NCBI GenBank assembly: GCA_900756925.1
Contig: CAAELX010000037.1
Coordinates: forward strand, 61,305-125,304
DNA length: 64,000 nucleotides
DNA from: an uncultured Roseburia sp.
GTDB taxonomy: Bacteria; Bacillota; Clostridia; Lachnospirales; Lachnospiraceae
Direction: 5' to 3'
Under the pieces are notes generated by a model that saw nothing but the letters and a program-made list of their open reading frames with translations, did no database searches and had not been told where the DNA came from. Made by a program: the position numbers and the translations under genes. Positions 17,701-25,308 of this stretch are shown here, piece by piece; position 1 is the first letter of the stretch; every line of letters starts with the position of its first letter.

Positions 17701-17922
17701 ACCATTGCAAACTGTAAAGCCATGAATGGAGCAATGCCGGGTTCCCATATCAAAGACGGAACAAGAATTTCAACAACGATCATGCGTGTAGTTACAATTC
17801 TCTTTGGCTTGCTGATCATTCTTGAAGTATACAAGATTTTCCGGTTATTCAAACCAACACAGAAAAAACTTGCAAAGCTTCAGGCAAAAGCTGAGAAAAA
17901 AGCACAGAAAAAACAGTCTTAA
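14776..17922 (+). CDS. Membrane-anchored GH3 glycosidase with permuted domain order (cassette 2)
   Basis: 1048 residues from the ATG at 14776 (ACAGGAGGAAAG upstream). There is one membrane segment at about 10-35 and one near 1000-1022, then a Lys-rich cytoplasmic tail. Domain order is again GH3 C-terminal domain (about 75-375: GTVLLSNEGILPM, SGRTVDTFA, FGYGLSYTTF), FN3-like domain (about 380-490), then a low-complexity acidic linker (about 500-570). The catalytic GH3 N-terminal domain comes last (about 670-960), with IKHFAFNDQENHR and the likely nucleophile D922 in GIVMTDNANTG. The residue after the nucleophile is Asn, where Tyr or Trp is usual. It is a paralogue of the gene at 7012 with a longer linker. 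The enzyme probably trims extracellular oligosaccharides. Confidence 0.92.
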   Translation: MSKARKIVGTTIRSILIIVFAVIIAAVNSILPNYARMMDSMIGGINTKIDNSDVDTTGLDLEYNKADYTTDNIGEAESALHQQIADEGTVLLSNEGILPMAQDTEFSFFSVNSATVSARDSMMGGRNLTQIFENAGAKINTTLMNFYSEQSKEYGLSSGSISYGDAEDFAINEVPLSVLQENAEVMESVKNTVPVYFLKRVAGEGRDMPRSMYNHAESEEDKAKSYLEPDSTELEIISYLNDNFDNVILVTNSNAALELGWVKDYTNIKAVLSSTTIEAIPYILTGQVNPSGRTVDTFAADASKSPAAQNFGDYQYVDENGELTKYNYVTYEEGIYVGYKYYETRYEDAVLNQGNAGDYDYTEEVVYPFGYGLSYTTFAWSNMQTNWSGDECTVTVDVENTGDMAGKDVVEIYAQSPYTEYDKANGVEKASVQLAAYGKTSELAPGEKETVTCTFSKEQLKAYDENGAQTYIFDAGDYYITAAANAHAAINNILAAKSEKPAQKADLDSEETADNEESATQEEAESKIELLTAGGLSTEEATTGGNAEFVAVYTPDNTDTDVTTYATDSYSGVEITNQLQDCKADVTYLTRSDWEGTFPTHDGTPGTQISTWGNEINGEDGVSYTYVKTASDDLIAELDSFSSGTEIDPETLADTQIVYGADNGLTLIDMRGLDYDDPLWEDLLDELTPEEIYNTIGVSGYGIEYIDSVEKPFNIDADTASGLIYGGTGAMFPSAMTLAQTWNLELASEYGEMIGNDGLLGGADGWYAPSMNIHRTPYSGRNGEYYSEDAFLSGAVASREIYGAASKGMYTYIKHFAFNDQENHRGDRDGQFSVATWFNEQSAREIYLVPFEMCMKAGDVTLNYVEKQEDGTYVNASKQIRASQGVMTSFNRAGATWAGGDYGLITGILRNEWAFDGIVMTDNANTGVFMDGYQMTEAGADVKLTTLPASARYNFDENDPATYYYARQAMHHTLYTIANCKAMNGAMPGSHIKDGTRISTTIMRVVTILFGLLIILEVYKIFRLFKPTQKKLAKLQAKAEKKAQKKQS

Positions 17923-17937
17923 AACAAACATGACTTC

Positions 17938-18030
17938 TTTACATCAATGTAAAATTTATGTAAAATAGTAAATACAAAAAGAGCAGAACTGCGATCATAT
18001 ATATGGAAGTAGTTTTGCTCTTTATTTTTA
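17938..18030 (+). ncRNA. Promoter-hairpin-terminator element, copy 1 (possible small RNA or orphan leader)
   Basis: TTTACA (17938-17943), 17-base spacer and TAAAAT (17961-17966) form a near-consensus promoter. The -35 lies in TTTACAT-CA-ATGTAAA, a possible operator. About 15 bases later a perfect 12-bp stem with wobbles (17981-17992 with 18009-18020) is followed by TTTATTTTTA, an intrinsic terminator. The predicted transcript is about 55 bases. A second copy precedes the 5'-nucleotidase gene at 19237. Similarity continues to GCAAAGGAGAGAAA at 18077-18090, like a ribosome site, but here no gene follows: the 3' end of lysR lies antisense. So this is either a small RNA or the leader of a lost gene. 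Confidence 0.5.
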
Positions 18031-18110
18031 CTGGAAAATATGAGGCGATGGGAGACAGTGTATTTTTCGGGGAATAGCAAAGGAGAGAAAAATACGTGAG
18101 CATTGTGAAA

Positions 18111-18998
18111 TCAGCAGTTCCCGAGCAGCTCGGCACACAGCGCAAGATATTTTTCCGTATAAATACTGTTCTTCCCCCAGACGAAGTCAAAGTCATGCTT
18201 CATCTTAAAGTCATCAAGCTGGATTTCCTTGAGGATGTTCTGATTTAACTCTTCTAAGACAGCAACCTTATACATAAAAGAGATGCCGCAGTCTTTCTTT
18301 AAAAAGCTGATAATGGTATGCATGTTCTCCACCTCAATATAGTGAGTGAAGTTCGAGATGCGGAGTCCCCTTGCGAGCAGGTTCTCCTCAAGGATATTTC
18401 GTGTACCGGAACCGGCTTTCCGGACAATCAGGCGCTCCTTAATCAGGTCACTGACGGTGGACGGGGTGCCGGATACAAACTGATGATTTGCAGCACAGAC
18501 GGCAATATAGTCCTCTGTGCTGTATTTTTTATGCGCATAATGTTCCTTCGGATAATTTCCCTCGATAATTGCCATATCAATCTCCCCGGCATCGAGAAGC
18601 CCAAGCAGAAGTGCCGTGTTACCGTAGTGCAGATGAATATTCATATGCGGATGATTAAGCAGGAAAGATGCCAGCCTGTCCACAATCGCATATTCTCCAA
18701 TGGTCATAGTAACACCGATGGAGAGCGATTCGATGCGGTTAGACAGACTCCGGATTTCAAGCTGGATATTCTTCTCATCGTTCTTCATGGAGGTGAGACG
18801 CCTTTTCAAAACTTCCCCGGCGGGAGTAAGCGAAAGCTGCTTATTATGATATTCAAACAGCGTGGTCTGATATTCGTTTTCCAGAAAATGGATATGCTGG
18901 GAAACCGCCGGCTGCGTGATGTGGAGTTCTCTCGCAGCAGCGGTGAAGTTCATGGTCTTGCATACGGTTAAGAATGTATCGGTTCGGAAGTCTAACAT
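18111..18998 (-). CDS. LysR-family transcriptional regulator
   Basis: 295 residues. The N-terminal winged helix-turn-helix (1-60) has the classic FTAAARELHITQPAVSQHIHFLE. A linker helix and a periplasmic-binding-protein-like effector domain (about 90-295) follow. LysR proteins usually activate a divergent gene and respond to a small metabolite. The divergent gene here is the 5'-nucleotidase, but two other transcription elements lie between. The minus-strand promoter is probably TTGATA-16-TATTAT around 19040-19070. The gene is bracketed by the two copies of the repeated leader element, which may mean that it arrived by insertion into a duplicated region. Confidence 0.9.
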   Translation of the reverse strand: MLDFRTDTFLTVCKTMNFTAAARELHITQPAVSQHIHFLENEYQTTLFEYHNKQLSLTPAGEVLKRRLTSMKNDEKNIQLEIRSLSNRIESLSIGVTMTIGEYAIVDRLASFLLNHPHMNIHLHYGNTALLLGLLDAGEIDMAIIEGNYPKEHYAHKKYSTEDYIAVCAANHQFVSGTPSTVSDLIKERLIVRKAGSGTRNILEENLLARGLRISNFTHYIEVENMHTIISFLKKDCGISFMYKVAVLEELNQNILKEIQLDDFKMKHDFDFVWGKNSIYTEKYLALCAELLGNC

Positions 18999-19077
18999 AG
19001 TGCTCCTTCATTATTTGCTATAATAAAAATTTATGTATCCATAATATTATATAATTTTTCATTATCAATGTCTAGTG

Positions 19078-19214
19078 CTATAATGCAATCATCAAAAGAA
19101 GAACAGTCACCGCCCGATGTGAAGGGAAGAGCACAGCGGAATGGAGTGGCTATAGGACATATTTTTTTTCATGCGTAAAGACCCCCGGATGGAATCCGGA
19201 GGTCTGATTTTTTA
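19078..19214 (+). ncRNA. Possible short transcript between lysR and the nucleotidase gene
   Basis: A TATAAT hexamer (19078-19083) preceded by a weak TTTCAT could start a transcript near 19090. A strong terminator (AGACCCCCGGAT / ATCCGGAGGTCT, T tract, 19179-19214) would end it, about 125 bases with no convincing ORF. The hexamer may simply be part of the lysR promoter region. Low confidence; the terminator itself is clear. Confidence 0.3.
19179..19214 (+). terminator. Intrinsic terminator in lysR-nucleotidase spacer
   Basis: AGACCCCCGGAT pairs with ATCCGGAGGTCT around GGA, one mismatch, then GATTTTTT. Confidence 0.85.
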
Positions 19215-19236
19215 TAGACATAAAAGGGAATCCAAC

Positions 19237-19328
19237 TTTACATTCATGTAAAATTTATGTAAAATAGAATTATTGAAAAAGAGCAGAACTGCGGATGATA
19301 CCAGATGTGGTTTGGCTCTTTCTTTTTC
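19237..19328 (+). promoter_or_regulatory. Promoter-hairpin-terminator element, copy 2: leader of the 5'-nucleotidase gene
   Basis: TTTACA (19237-19242), 17 bases, TAAAAT (19260-19265), with the same TTTACAT/ATGTAAA palindrome as copy 1. The hairpin 19281-19292 / 19307-19318 has the same stem with a different loop and is followed by TTTCTTTTT. Because it lies in the leader about 150 bases before the start codon, it looks like a transcription attenuator: most transcripts would stop here unless the hairpin is prevented. No known riboswitch or T-box was recognised. It may equally release a stable small RNA of about 55 bases. Confidence 0.55.
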
Positions 19329-19479
19329 GTTCCTGACAATACTTGACAAGCTGAGCTTTTGCCCACTTGTAGAATGTCCGCAGAGCATGTATTCTGTTGT
19401 GGAGCGAATGATACGGGCAGAGGGAATGGAAATAATCTGCCCTGAATGTACAGAAAGGGTATGGCAAAGGAGAAAAAGG

Positions 19480-21441
19480 ATGAGAAAAATAAGGACAGTG
19501 CTTATGTCGATACTTACAGGAGCTCTGGCAATCACAACATTACTTGGCACTCAGCCGGTGTACGCAGAGACGGCAGATACTGCCAAAACGGTAGATATTG
19601 TATTCACACACGACATACACTCACACCTGAATACTTTTACAACTGTAGTTGATGAGCAGGAGAAGGAAGTGGGCGGATTTGCGCGCATCAATACACTGAT
19701 TCAGGAGCAGAAGGCAAAGAACCCGGATACGTTAGTGATTGATGGCGGTGATTTCTCTATGGGAACACTGATCCAGACCGTATTTGAGACGCAGGCGGCA
19801 GAGATTCGGATGCTGGGCTATCTGGGCTGTGAGGTGACAACGCTCGGCAACCACGAATTTGATTACCGCTCTAAGGGGCTTGCTAATATGTTAAACAGCG
19901 CGGCAGAGTCCGGTGACAATGTTCCTGCAATGGTAGTCTGCAACGTGGACTGGGATGCGATGAAAGCGGACGGACTGACGGAAGGACAGCAGCTTATCAG
20001 GGAAGCGTTTGAAGAGTACGGTGTGAAAGACTACACCGTGATTGAAAAAGGGGACGTGGACATTGCAGTTGTCGGCGTTTTCGGAAAAGACGCGCTCGCC
20101 TGTGCACCGACCTGTGAGCTGAAGTTTGAAGATCCGGTGGAAGCGGTGAAGGAGACGGTTGAGGAAATTAAGGAGAAAGAGGACGTCGATATGATCGTCT
20201 GTGTTTCCCACAGTGGAACCTGGGAGGACGAGAGTAAGTCTGAGGATGAGATCTTAGCGAAAGCAGTTCCGGATCTTGACCTCATTTTAAGTGGACATAC
20301 ACACACTACGTTAGAAGAGCCGGTCGTGCACGGGGATACCTATATCGTATCCTGTGGAGAGTACGGGAAGAACTTAGGCGAGCTCTCCATGACGCAGAAG
20401 GACGATGGCAGATGGGAGATGTCCTCCTATGCGCTTGTCCCAATTACGACGGATATTGCATCTGACGCGGATACGCAGAATACAATCGACGGATTTATGG
20501 ATACTGTGGACAGCGACTACCTGGCACAGTTTGGTTATACGAAGGATCAGGTGCTGGCGGAGAATGACATCAATTTTTCCGCGCAGAAGGATCTGGAGAA
20601 TATTCACGAAGAACACAATCTGGGTGATATCATGTCTGACGCCTATGTTTATGCTGTGGAACATGCGGCAGATTTTGACGGCGTGCCGGTGGATGTGGCA
20701 GTGGTTCCGAGCGGAACCGTGCGAGATACTTATGCAAAGGGTGATATCACGGTAGAGCAGGTGTTCAATTCCTTCTCCCTTGGAATCGGTGCGGACGGCG
20801 TGCCGGGTTATCCGTTAATCAGTGTGTACCTGACCGGAAAAGAGTTAAAGACGGCGGCAGAGATCGATGCATCGGTATCAGATTTTATGACAACGGCAAG
20901 GCTTTATTGCAGTGGACTGAATTTTACATACAATCCACACCGCCTGATCTTAAATAAAGTGACAGATGTCTATTTAGATGACGGCACACAGAGAATTGAA
21001 TTAGAGGACGACAAGCTGTACCGCGTAGTTGCAGATCTTTACAGCGGACAGATGCTAAGTGCGGTGACAGACATGTCCTACGGATTGTTATCCCTCGTTC
21101 CGAAATACGCTGATGGAACGCCAATCAAGGATTTCGAAGATGTCATTATCACGGAAAACGGCAAAGAATTAAAGGCATGGGATGCGATCGCAAGATATAT
21201 GGAATCCTTCGAGGATACGGACGGTGACGGCATCGCAAATGTGCCGGAATATTACAGCACGACACACTTCAGAAAACAGGTGGATGACAGCAGAAATATT
21301 GTCAATCTCATCAAGAACCCGAATAAGTTCACTGCAATCATTGTGGGTGTCGTTGTAGTCTTGATTTTACTGGTTATTTTGATTATAGTGTTAATCAGAA
21401 AGATTGTCAGAAAAGTGACGGCAAAGAAAAAGAGAAAATAA
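19480..21441 (+). CDS. Membrane-anchored 5'-nucleotidase / 2',3'-cyclic phosphodiesterase family
   Basis: 653 residues from the ATG at 19480 (AAAGGAGAAA upstream); longer in-frame starts have no ribosome site. A signal peptide is present (1-30, ending PVYAE). The metallophosphoesterase domain (about 35-275) has DIHSH, DGGDFSMG, GNHEFD and SGHTHT metal ligands. The 5'-nucleotidase C-terminal substrate domain (about 330-550) includes VDVAVVPSGTVRDTYAKG. A short EF-hand-like DTDGDGIANVPEYY precedes the C-terminal transmembrane helix (about 615-640) and a basic KKKRK tail. The enzyme releases phosphate from extracellular nucleotides; the product nucleosides could feed salvage. Expression may be controlled by the attenuator-like leader. 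Confidence 0.9.
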   Translation: MRKIRTVLMSILTGALAITTLLGTQPVYAETADTAKTVDIVFTHDIHSHLNTFTTVVDEQEKEVGGFARINTLIQEQKAKNPDTLVIDGGDFSMGTLIQTVFETQAAEIRMLGYLGCEVTTLGNHEFDYRSKGLANMLNSAAESGDNVPAMVVCNVDWDAMKADGLTEGQQLIREAFEEYGVKDYTVIEKGDVDIAVVGVFGKDALACAPTCELKFEDPVEAVKETVEEIKEKEDVDMIVCVSHSGTWEDESKSEDEILAKAVPDLDLILSGHTHTTLEEPVVHGDTYIVSCGEYGKNLGELSMTQKDDGRWEMSSYALVPITTDIASDADTQNTIDGFMDTVDSDYLAQFGYTKDQVLAENDINFSAQKDLENIHEEHNLGDIMSDAYVYAVEHAADFDGVPVDVAVVPSGTVRDTYAKGDITVEQVFNSFSLGIGADGVPGYPLISVYLTGKELKTAAEIDASVSDFMTTARLYCSGLNFTYNPHRLILNKVTDVYLDDGTQRIELEDDKLYRVVADLYSGQMLSAVTDMSYGLLSLVPKYADGTPIKDFEDVIITENGKELKAWDAIARYMESFEDTDGDGIANVPEYYSTTHFRKQVDDSRNIVNLIKNPNKFTAIIVGVVVVLILLVILIIVLIRKIVRKVTAKKKRK

Positions 21442-21508
21442 AAAAAGCCCCGGAGACAGGGAATTCTGTGGGCTTGTGAAAGGATAACGGGACAGACAGG
21501 AGAGAAAG

Positions 21509-22279
21509 ATGGGCGCACAGGATAAGACGGAAAAAGTATTGAGGGAACTGCACGTTCTCGTCTCAAAAAGTGAGACATATGAGAAGAACCCGGAACAGAT
21601 CATTGTAGAAAAAAAGAAGCTGGTAGACCTTCTGAAAGAAGTTGCCGTCTGCCTGTCAGAGCTTATGGAAGAGTACGAGATGACGGAGCAGGCGAAGGAG
21701 AGATCAGAGCGGGAGCACAGAAAGATCGGGGAAGAGATTATCATCGATGCGAAGAAGAAGGCGGAGGATGTCTATGCGGCATCTGTCCTGTATACAGACG
21801 AGGCGCTTAAGCGGGTACTTGATATTATGCAGGAGACCAACGAGTCTGTGAAGAAGGTATTCGGGCAGATGGAGGAGAAGCTTGAGAAGGAACGCCAGTA
21901 TGTGACCGAGGACAAATCCGAGCTGAAAGGACACTTACAGGATCTAAAGGACACTGACAAATACATGGGCATCATCGAGGAGCGCAACAAGAAGATCGCG
22001 AAGGAGAAGAAGTGGAAGGAAGACGGTACAGAAACACCGCATTACGCTTCCGCGAAGCCGGAGATCAAGATCAACAAGGACTACTTCGAACAACACGGGC
22101 TAAGCTTCGAGGATGCAGAGCCGGAAGCGCCGGAAGAGAAGAAGGAGCCGGAAGCGCCACAGATCAATGTGAATCTGGATTCGGAATACTTTAAATGGAA
22201 AGAGCAGGGCGAACAACCGGAGATCCCGGATGTGAAGCAGCCGGAGAAGAAGTCGATTTTTGGCAAATTTATAAAATAG
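21509..22279 (+). CDS. Coiled-coil protein of unknown function
   Basis: 256 residues. Residues 1-175 are almost wholly charged heptad-like helix (EKVLRELHVLV, AKKKAEDVYAASVLYTDEALKRV). This recalls DivIVA-like or ATP-synthase-b-like coiled coils, but there is no N-terminal DivIVA membrane motif. The C-terminal 80 residues are Pro/Glu-rich and contain two similar short motifs, INKDYFEQHGL and VNLDSEYFKWKEQ. It ends in a basic IFGKFIK. It follows the nucleotidase by 67 bases with ACAGGAGAGAAAG before the ATG, so it may be co-transcribed. I do not recognise the family; a scaffold at the membrane or division site is only a guess. Confidence 0.7.
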   Translation: MGAQDKTEKVLRELHVLVSKSETYEKNPEQIIVEKKKLVDLLKEVAVCLSELMEEYEMTEQAKERSEREHRKIGEEIIIDAKKKAEDVYAASVLYTDEALKRVLDIMQETNESVKKVFGQMEEKLEKERQYVTEDKSELKGHLQDLKDTDKYMGIIEERNKKIAKEKKWKEDGTETPHYASAKPEIKINKDYFEQHGLSFEDAEPEAPEEKKEPEAPQINVNLDSEYFKWKEQGEQPEIPDVKQPEKKSIFGKFIK

Positions 22280-22286
22280 ACAAAGA

Positions 22287-22324
22287 AAAATGGGAGCGCC
22301 GTAAAAAGGTGCTCCCATTTTGGC
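22287..22324 (+). terminator. Intrinsic terminator after coiled-coil gene
   Basis: AAAATGGGAGC pairs with GCTCCCATTTT around GCCGTAAAAAGGT. Confidence 0.88.
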
Positions 22325-22450
22325 AAATTAAGAGACAATTAAGATTTTCCCACTGTTAAATCTCAATTTTTACTGATAAAATGAACACAGAAAACTATGA
22401 CAAAGACCGGTGGGAGGTCGATGAAATTACGCAGATACAGGAGGGTGAAC

Positions 22451-23146
22451 ATGCAGACAATCTTAGTATGTGATGACGATAAAGAAATTGTGGAAGCGAT
22501 CGAAATATATTTACAGCAGGAAGGGTTCCGCATCTTAAAAGCCTACGATGGCGAGGAAGCACTGGAAATTTTAAAGGACAATGAGGTGCATCTTCTCATT
22601 ATGGACGTTATGATGCCGAAGCTTGACGGTATCCGCGCAACGCTAAAGATCCGGGAGAACAGCAGTATCCCGATCATTATCCTGTCTGCAAAGACCGAGG
22701 ATTCGGACAAAATCTTAGGGCTTAATATTGGTGCGGACGATTATGTGGAGAAGCCGTTCAACCCGCTTGAGCTTGTCGCAAGGGTGAAGTCACAGCTGCG
22801 CCGTTATACCCAGCTTGGCAATGCAGCAGAGGCAGCCGGGGGCAATGTATACACAGTGGGGGGCCTGAGTATCAATGATGATCTGAAGGAAGTTACAGTT
22901 GACGGGGAGATCGTGAAGCTGACCCCGATTGAGTATAACATCCTGCTTCTTTTAGTGAAGAATCAGGGAAAAGTATATTCGATCAACCAGATTTATGAGA
23001 GCATCTGGAACGAGGATGCCATTGGCGCTGACAATACTGTGGCAGTACATATCCGCCATATCAGGGAGAAGATCGAGATCAATCCGAAGGAGCCGCGTTA
23101 CCTGAAGGTTGTCTGGGGTGTTGGATATAAGATTGAAAAGAATTAG
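22451..23146 (+). CDS. OmpR/PhoB-family response regulator
   Basis: 231 residues from the ATG at 22451 with GGAGGGTGAAC upstream. The receiver has the acidic triad CDDD (8-10), phospho-acceptor D52 in LLIMDVMMPKLDG, LSAK and the conserved lysine in VEKPFNPLEL. The winged-helix effector (about 135-231) has TPIEYNILLLLVKNQGKV and the recognition helix around GADNTVAVHIRHIREKI. It is the VanR-like type found with envelope-sensing kinases in clostridia. Its kinase starts 18 bases after the stop. The target genes cannot be read from the sequence. Confidence 0.93.
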   Translation: MQTILVCDDDKEIVEAIEIYLQQEGFRILKAYDGEEALEILKDNEVHLLIMDVMMPKLDGIRATLKIRENSSIPIIILSAKTEDSDKILGLNIGADDYVEKPFNPLELVARVKSQLRRYTQLGNAAEAAGGNVYTVGGLSINDDLKEVTVDGEIVKLTPIEYNILLLLVKNQGKVYSINQIYESIWNEDAIGADNTVAVHIRHIREKIEINPKEPRYLKVVWGVGYKIEKN

Positions 23147-23164
23147 AAAGAAAAGAGGACATGT

Positions 23165-25216
23165 ATGGAACATCATCCATATTCGTACGGCATGAAGCTG
23201 ACAGGGCTGATTTTGCATCTGTTTTTTACAGCAGTCCTGACGATCTCTTTATTTCTGCTAGGGTCGATGCTCAGTAAAAACATTTTCCAGTTTACGGACA
23301 TCGGAACGGAACAGTTCTTAAACTCCGGGTATTATACGAAGTGTGTGGAGAAAAAATGCGATGATTTAAGCGACTATCTGCACCTGATGACCAAGGGGGA
23401 CACAAGAACCGCGGAGGATAATAAGAGATATTTACAGTACACGAATGAATTTAAAAATGATGAGACGAACTTCTGTTATTGGTACCAGATCGGAACGACC
23501 TGGTATACAAATCAGCCGGACACGGAGCCAGGGCAGGATTTTGACGCGGAAGCAGTGCTTATGGAAGCAAAATCCATGGGGGACTATCTGATCTATGACT
23601 TGATCAGCAAGGAGTTCGGCACGGATATCCGCGGGATGGCAGATTATTTCTTCGGAAACTATAACAGTATGGTTTACTGGCCAGCGGATAATATTACGCT
23701 AATTATCGGAATCGATACGGATCTGTCCGCACAGGACGATCTGTATGATGCGTCGGTGGAATATCAGAGATTGCATCCGTGGATTAAGGTGTGCATTTTT
23801 GGCGCGCTAATCAGTCTGGTCGGCTGGATTATCTCCCTTGTATACCTGACATTTGCGACCGGGTGTAGGGAGGAGGATGGCGAGATTCACCTGAATGCGT
23901 TTGACCGGATCAAGACCGAGATCGTGATCGCCGGATTTATATTCATTATAATCGAGCTTGTGCTTATGCTCGTGCGCGTTGACAGCAATGAGTGGGAGGC
24001 ATATGGTATCGCGGTTGCATCAGGTACGGTGAGTGTTGTCATTGATGGCATTTTTCTGCTTTTTTACTTAAGCATGGTGCGCAGGATGAAGGCGGAGGTG
24101 CTCTGGGAGAGCAGTTTGGCATGCTGGCTTGGAAAGGGGATCCGGAAAGTCTTTGTGAAGCGGGAAGTGACGGTGCGGGTATTAATTCTCTTTTCGGTTC
24201 ACCTGGTGATCTGCTTTGTGCTGGCAGTGGGAGCTTTTTATAAGCAGAATCAGTTTGCTTTTTTCCTGCTGCTGCTGTTCTGTGGGGCGGAATGTTATCT
24301 GCTCTTGCGTAAAGCGGTGGAGCGCCACCAGATTCTAATGGGTGTGGAGAAGATCCGGGATGGATCGCTTGCAGAAAAAATCGAGGTGCAGGATCTGCAC
24401 GGGGATGACAGGCTTCTCGCGGAGGCAGTGAACAATATCGGGGACGGTCTTTTACAGGCGGTGGACGATAGCACGAAGAATGAGCGCATGAAAGCGGATC
24501 TGATCACGAACGTTTCCCATGATATCAAGACACCGTTGACGTCAATTATTAATTATGTCAATCTGATTAAGCGGGAAAAGATTGAAAATGAGCGTGTGCA
24601 GGGCTATATCCGGATCCTGGACGAGAAATCACAGAGGTTAAAACAGCTGACAGAGGATCTTGTGGAGGCATCGAAGATCAGCTCGGGGAATGTGAAGTTA
24701 GATATCCAGACGATTGACCTTGTGGAACTGGTGTACCAGACAAGCGGGGAGTTCAACGAGAAGTTCGAGCAGAAAGAGCTTACGATCGTCACCAAAATGC
24801 CAAGAAATCCGGTTCTGATCCAGGCGGACGGCAGACAGCTCTATCGCGTGATCGAAAACCTTTATAATAATGTAGCGAAATATGCCCTGGAAAAAACAAG
24901 GGTGTATGTGGAGATTACAAATGACGACAGGCAGACTGTCTTTTCCATTAAAAATGTGTCCGAACGATCCCTCGCAAGAGAGAACAGCAACGCCGGTGAC
25001 CTGACTGAGCGATTCACAAGAGGGGATGTATCGAGAACGACAGAGGGAAGCGGACTGGGGCTCTCCATCGCAAAAAACCTCACCGTCCTGATGGGCGGAT
25101 CCTTCGACATCAGCGTGGACGGCGACCTCTTCAAAGCCACCATAACCTTCCTGGAGGATGATTCTCCAGAAACGAAGACGGACGAAGAAGACGGGGAGAA
25201 AGCGGAGCAGGAGTAG
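23165..25216 (+). CDS. Membrane sensor histidine kinase
   Basis: 683 residues. A first membrane helix (about 12-35) is followed by an extracellular loop of about 170 residues (40-205). Several further helices follow (about 213-235, 255-270, 280-302, 335-380). The HisKA dimerisation helix has H452 in NVSHDIKTPLTSI. The HATPase domain (about 555-670) has the N-box NLYNNVAKYA and GSGLGLSIAKNL. The large extracellular loop and the multi-helix membrane part suggest envelope or ligand sensing. It forms an operon with the OmpR-type regulator. The C-terminus is a short acidic tail. Confidence 0.92.
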   Translation: MEHHPYSYGMKLTGLILHLFFTAVLTISLFLLGSMLSKNIFQFTDIGTEQFLNSGYYTKCVEKKCDDLSDYLHLMTKGDTRTAEDNKRYLQYTNEFKNDETNFCYWYQIGTTWYTNQPDTEPGQDFDAEAVLMEAKSMGDYLIYDLISKEFGTDIRGMADYFFGNYNSMVYWPADNITLIIGIDTDLSAQDDLYDASVEYQRLHPWIKVCIFGALISLVGWIISLVYLTFATGCREEDGEIHLNAFDRIKTEIVIAGFIFIIIELVLMLVRVDSNEWEAYGIAVASGTVSVVIDGIFLLFYLSMVRRMKAEVLWESSLACWLGKGIRKVFVKREVTVRVLILFSVHLVICFVLAVGAFYKQNQFAFFLLLLFCGAECYLLLRKAVERHQILMGVEKIRDGSLAEKIEVQDLHGDDRLLAEAVNNIGDGLLQAVDDSTKNERMKADLITNVSHDIKTPLTSIINYVNLIKREKIENERVQGYIRILDEKSQRLKQLTEDLVEASKISSGNVKLDIQTIDLVELVYQTSGEFNEKFEQKELTIVTKMPRNPVLIQADGRQLYRVIENLYNNVAKYALEKTRVYVEITNDDRQTVFSIKNVSERSLARENSNAGDLTERFTRGDVSRTTEGSGLGLSIAKNLTVLMGGSFDISVDGDLFKATITFLEDDSPETKTDEEDGEKAEQE

Positions 25217-25308
25217 CATATTTTTATATATTTACTGTTTTAGCGTGTGAAAGTGCTTGATTTTTACAATATTAGGAATTAAAATGTGAATAAGCAATGA
25301 GCAGTGCT

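Noticed and set aside
21442-21508. Terminator after the 5'-nucleotidase gene
   Set aside because: AAGCCC/GGGCTT can pair, but the stem is interrupted and no T tract follows, so read-through into the coiled-coil gene is likelier.
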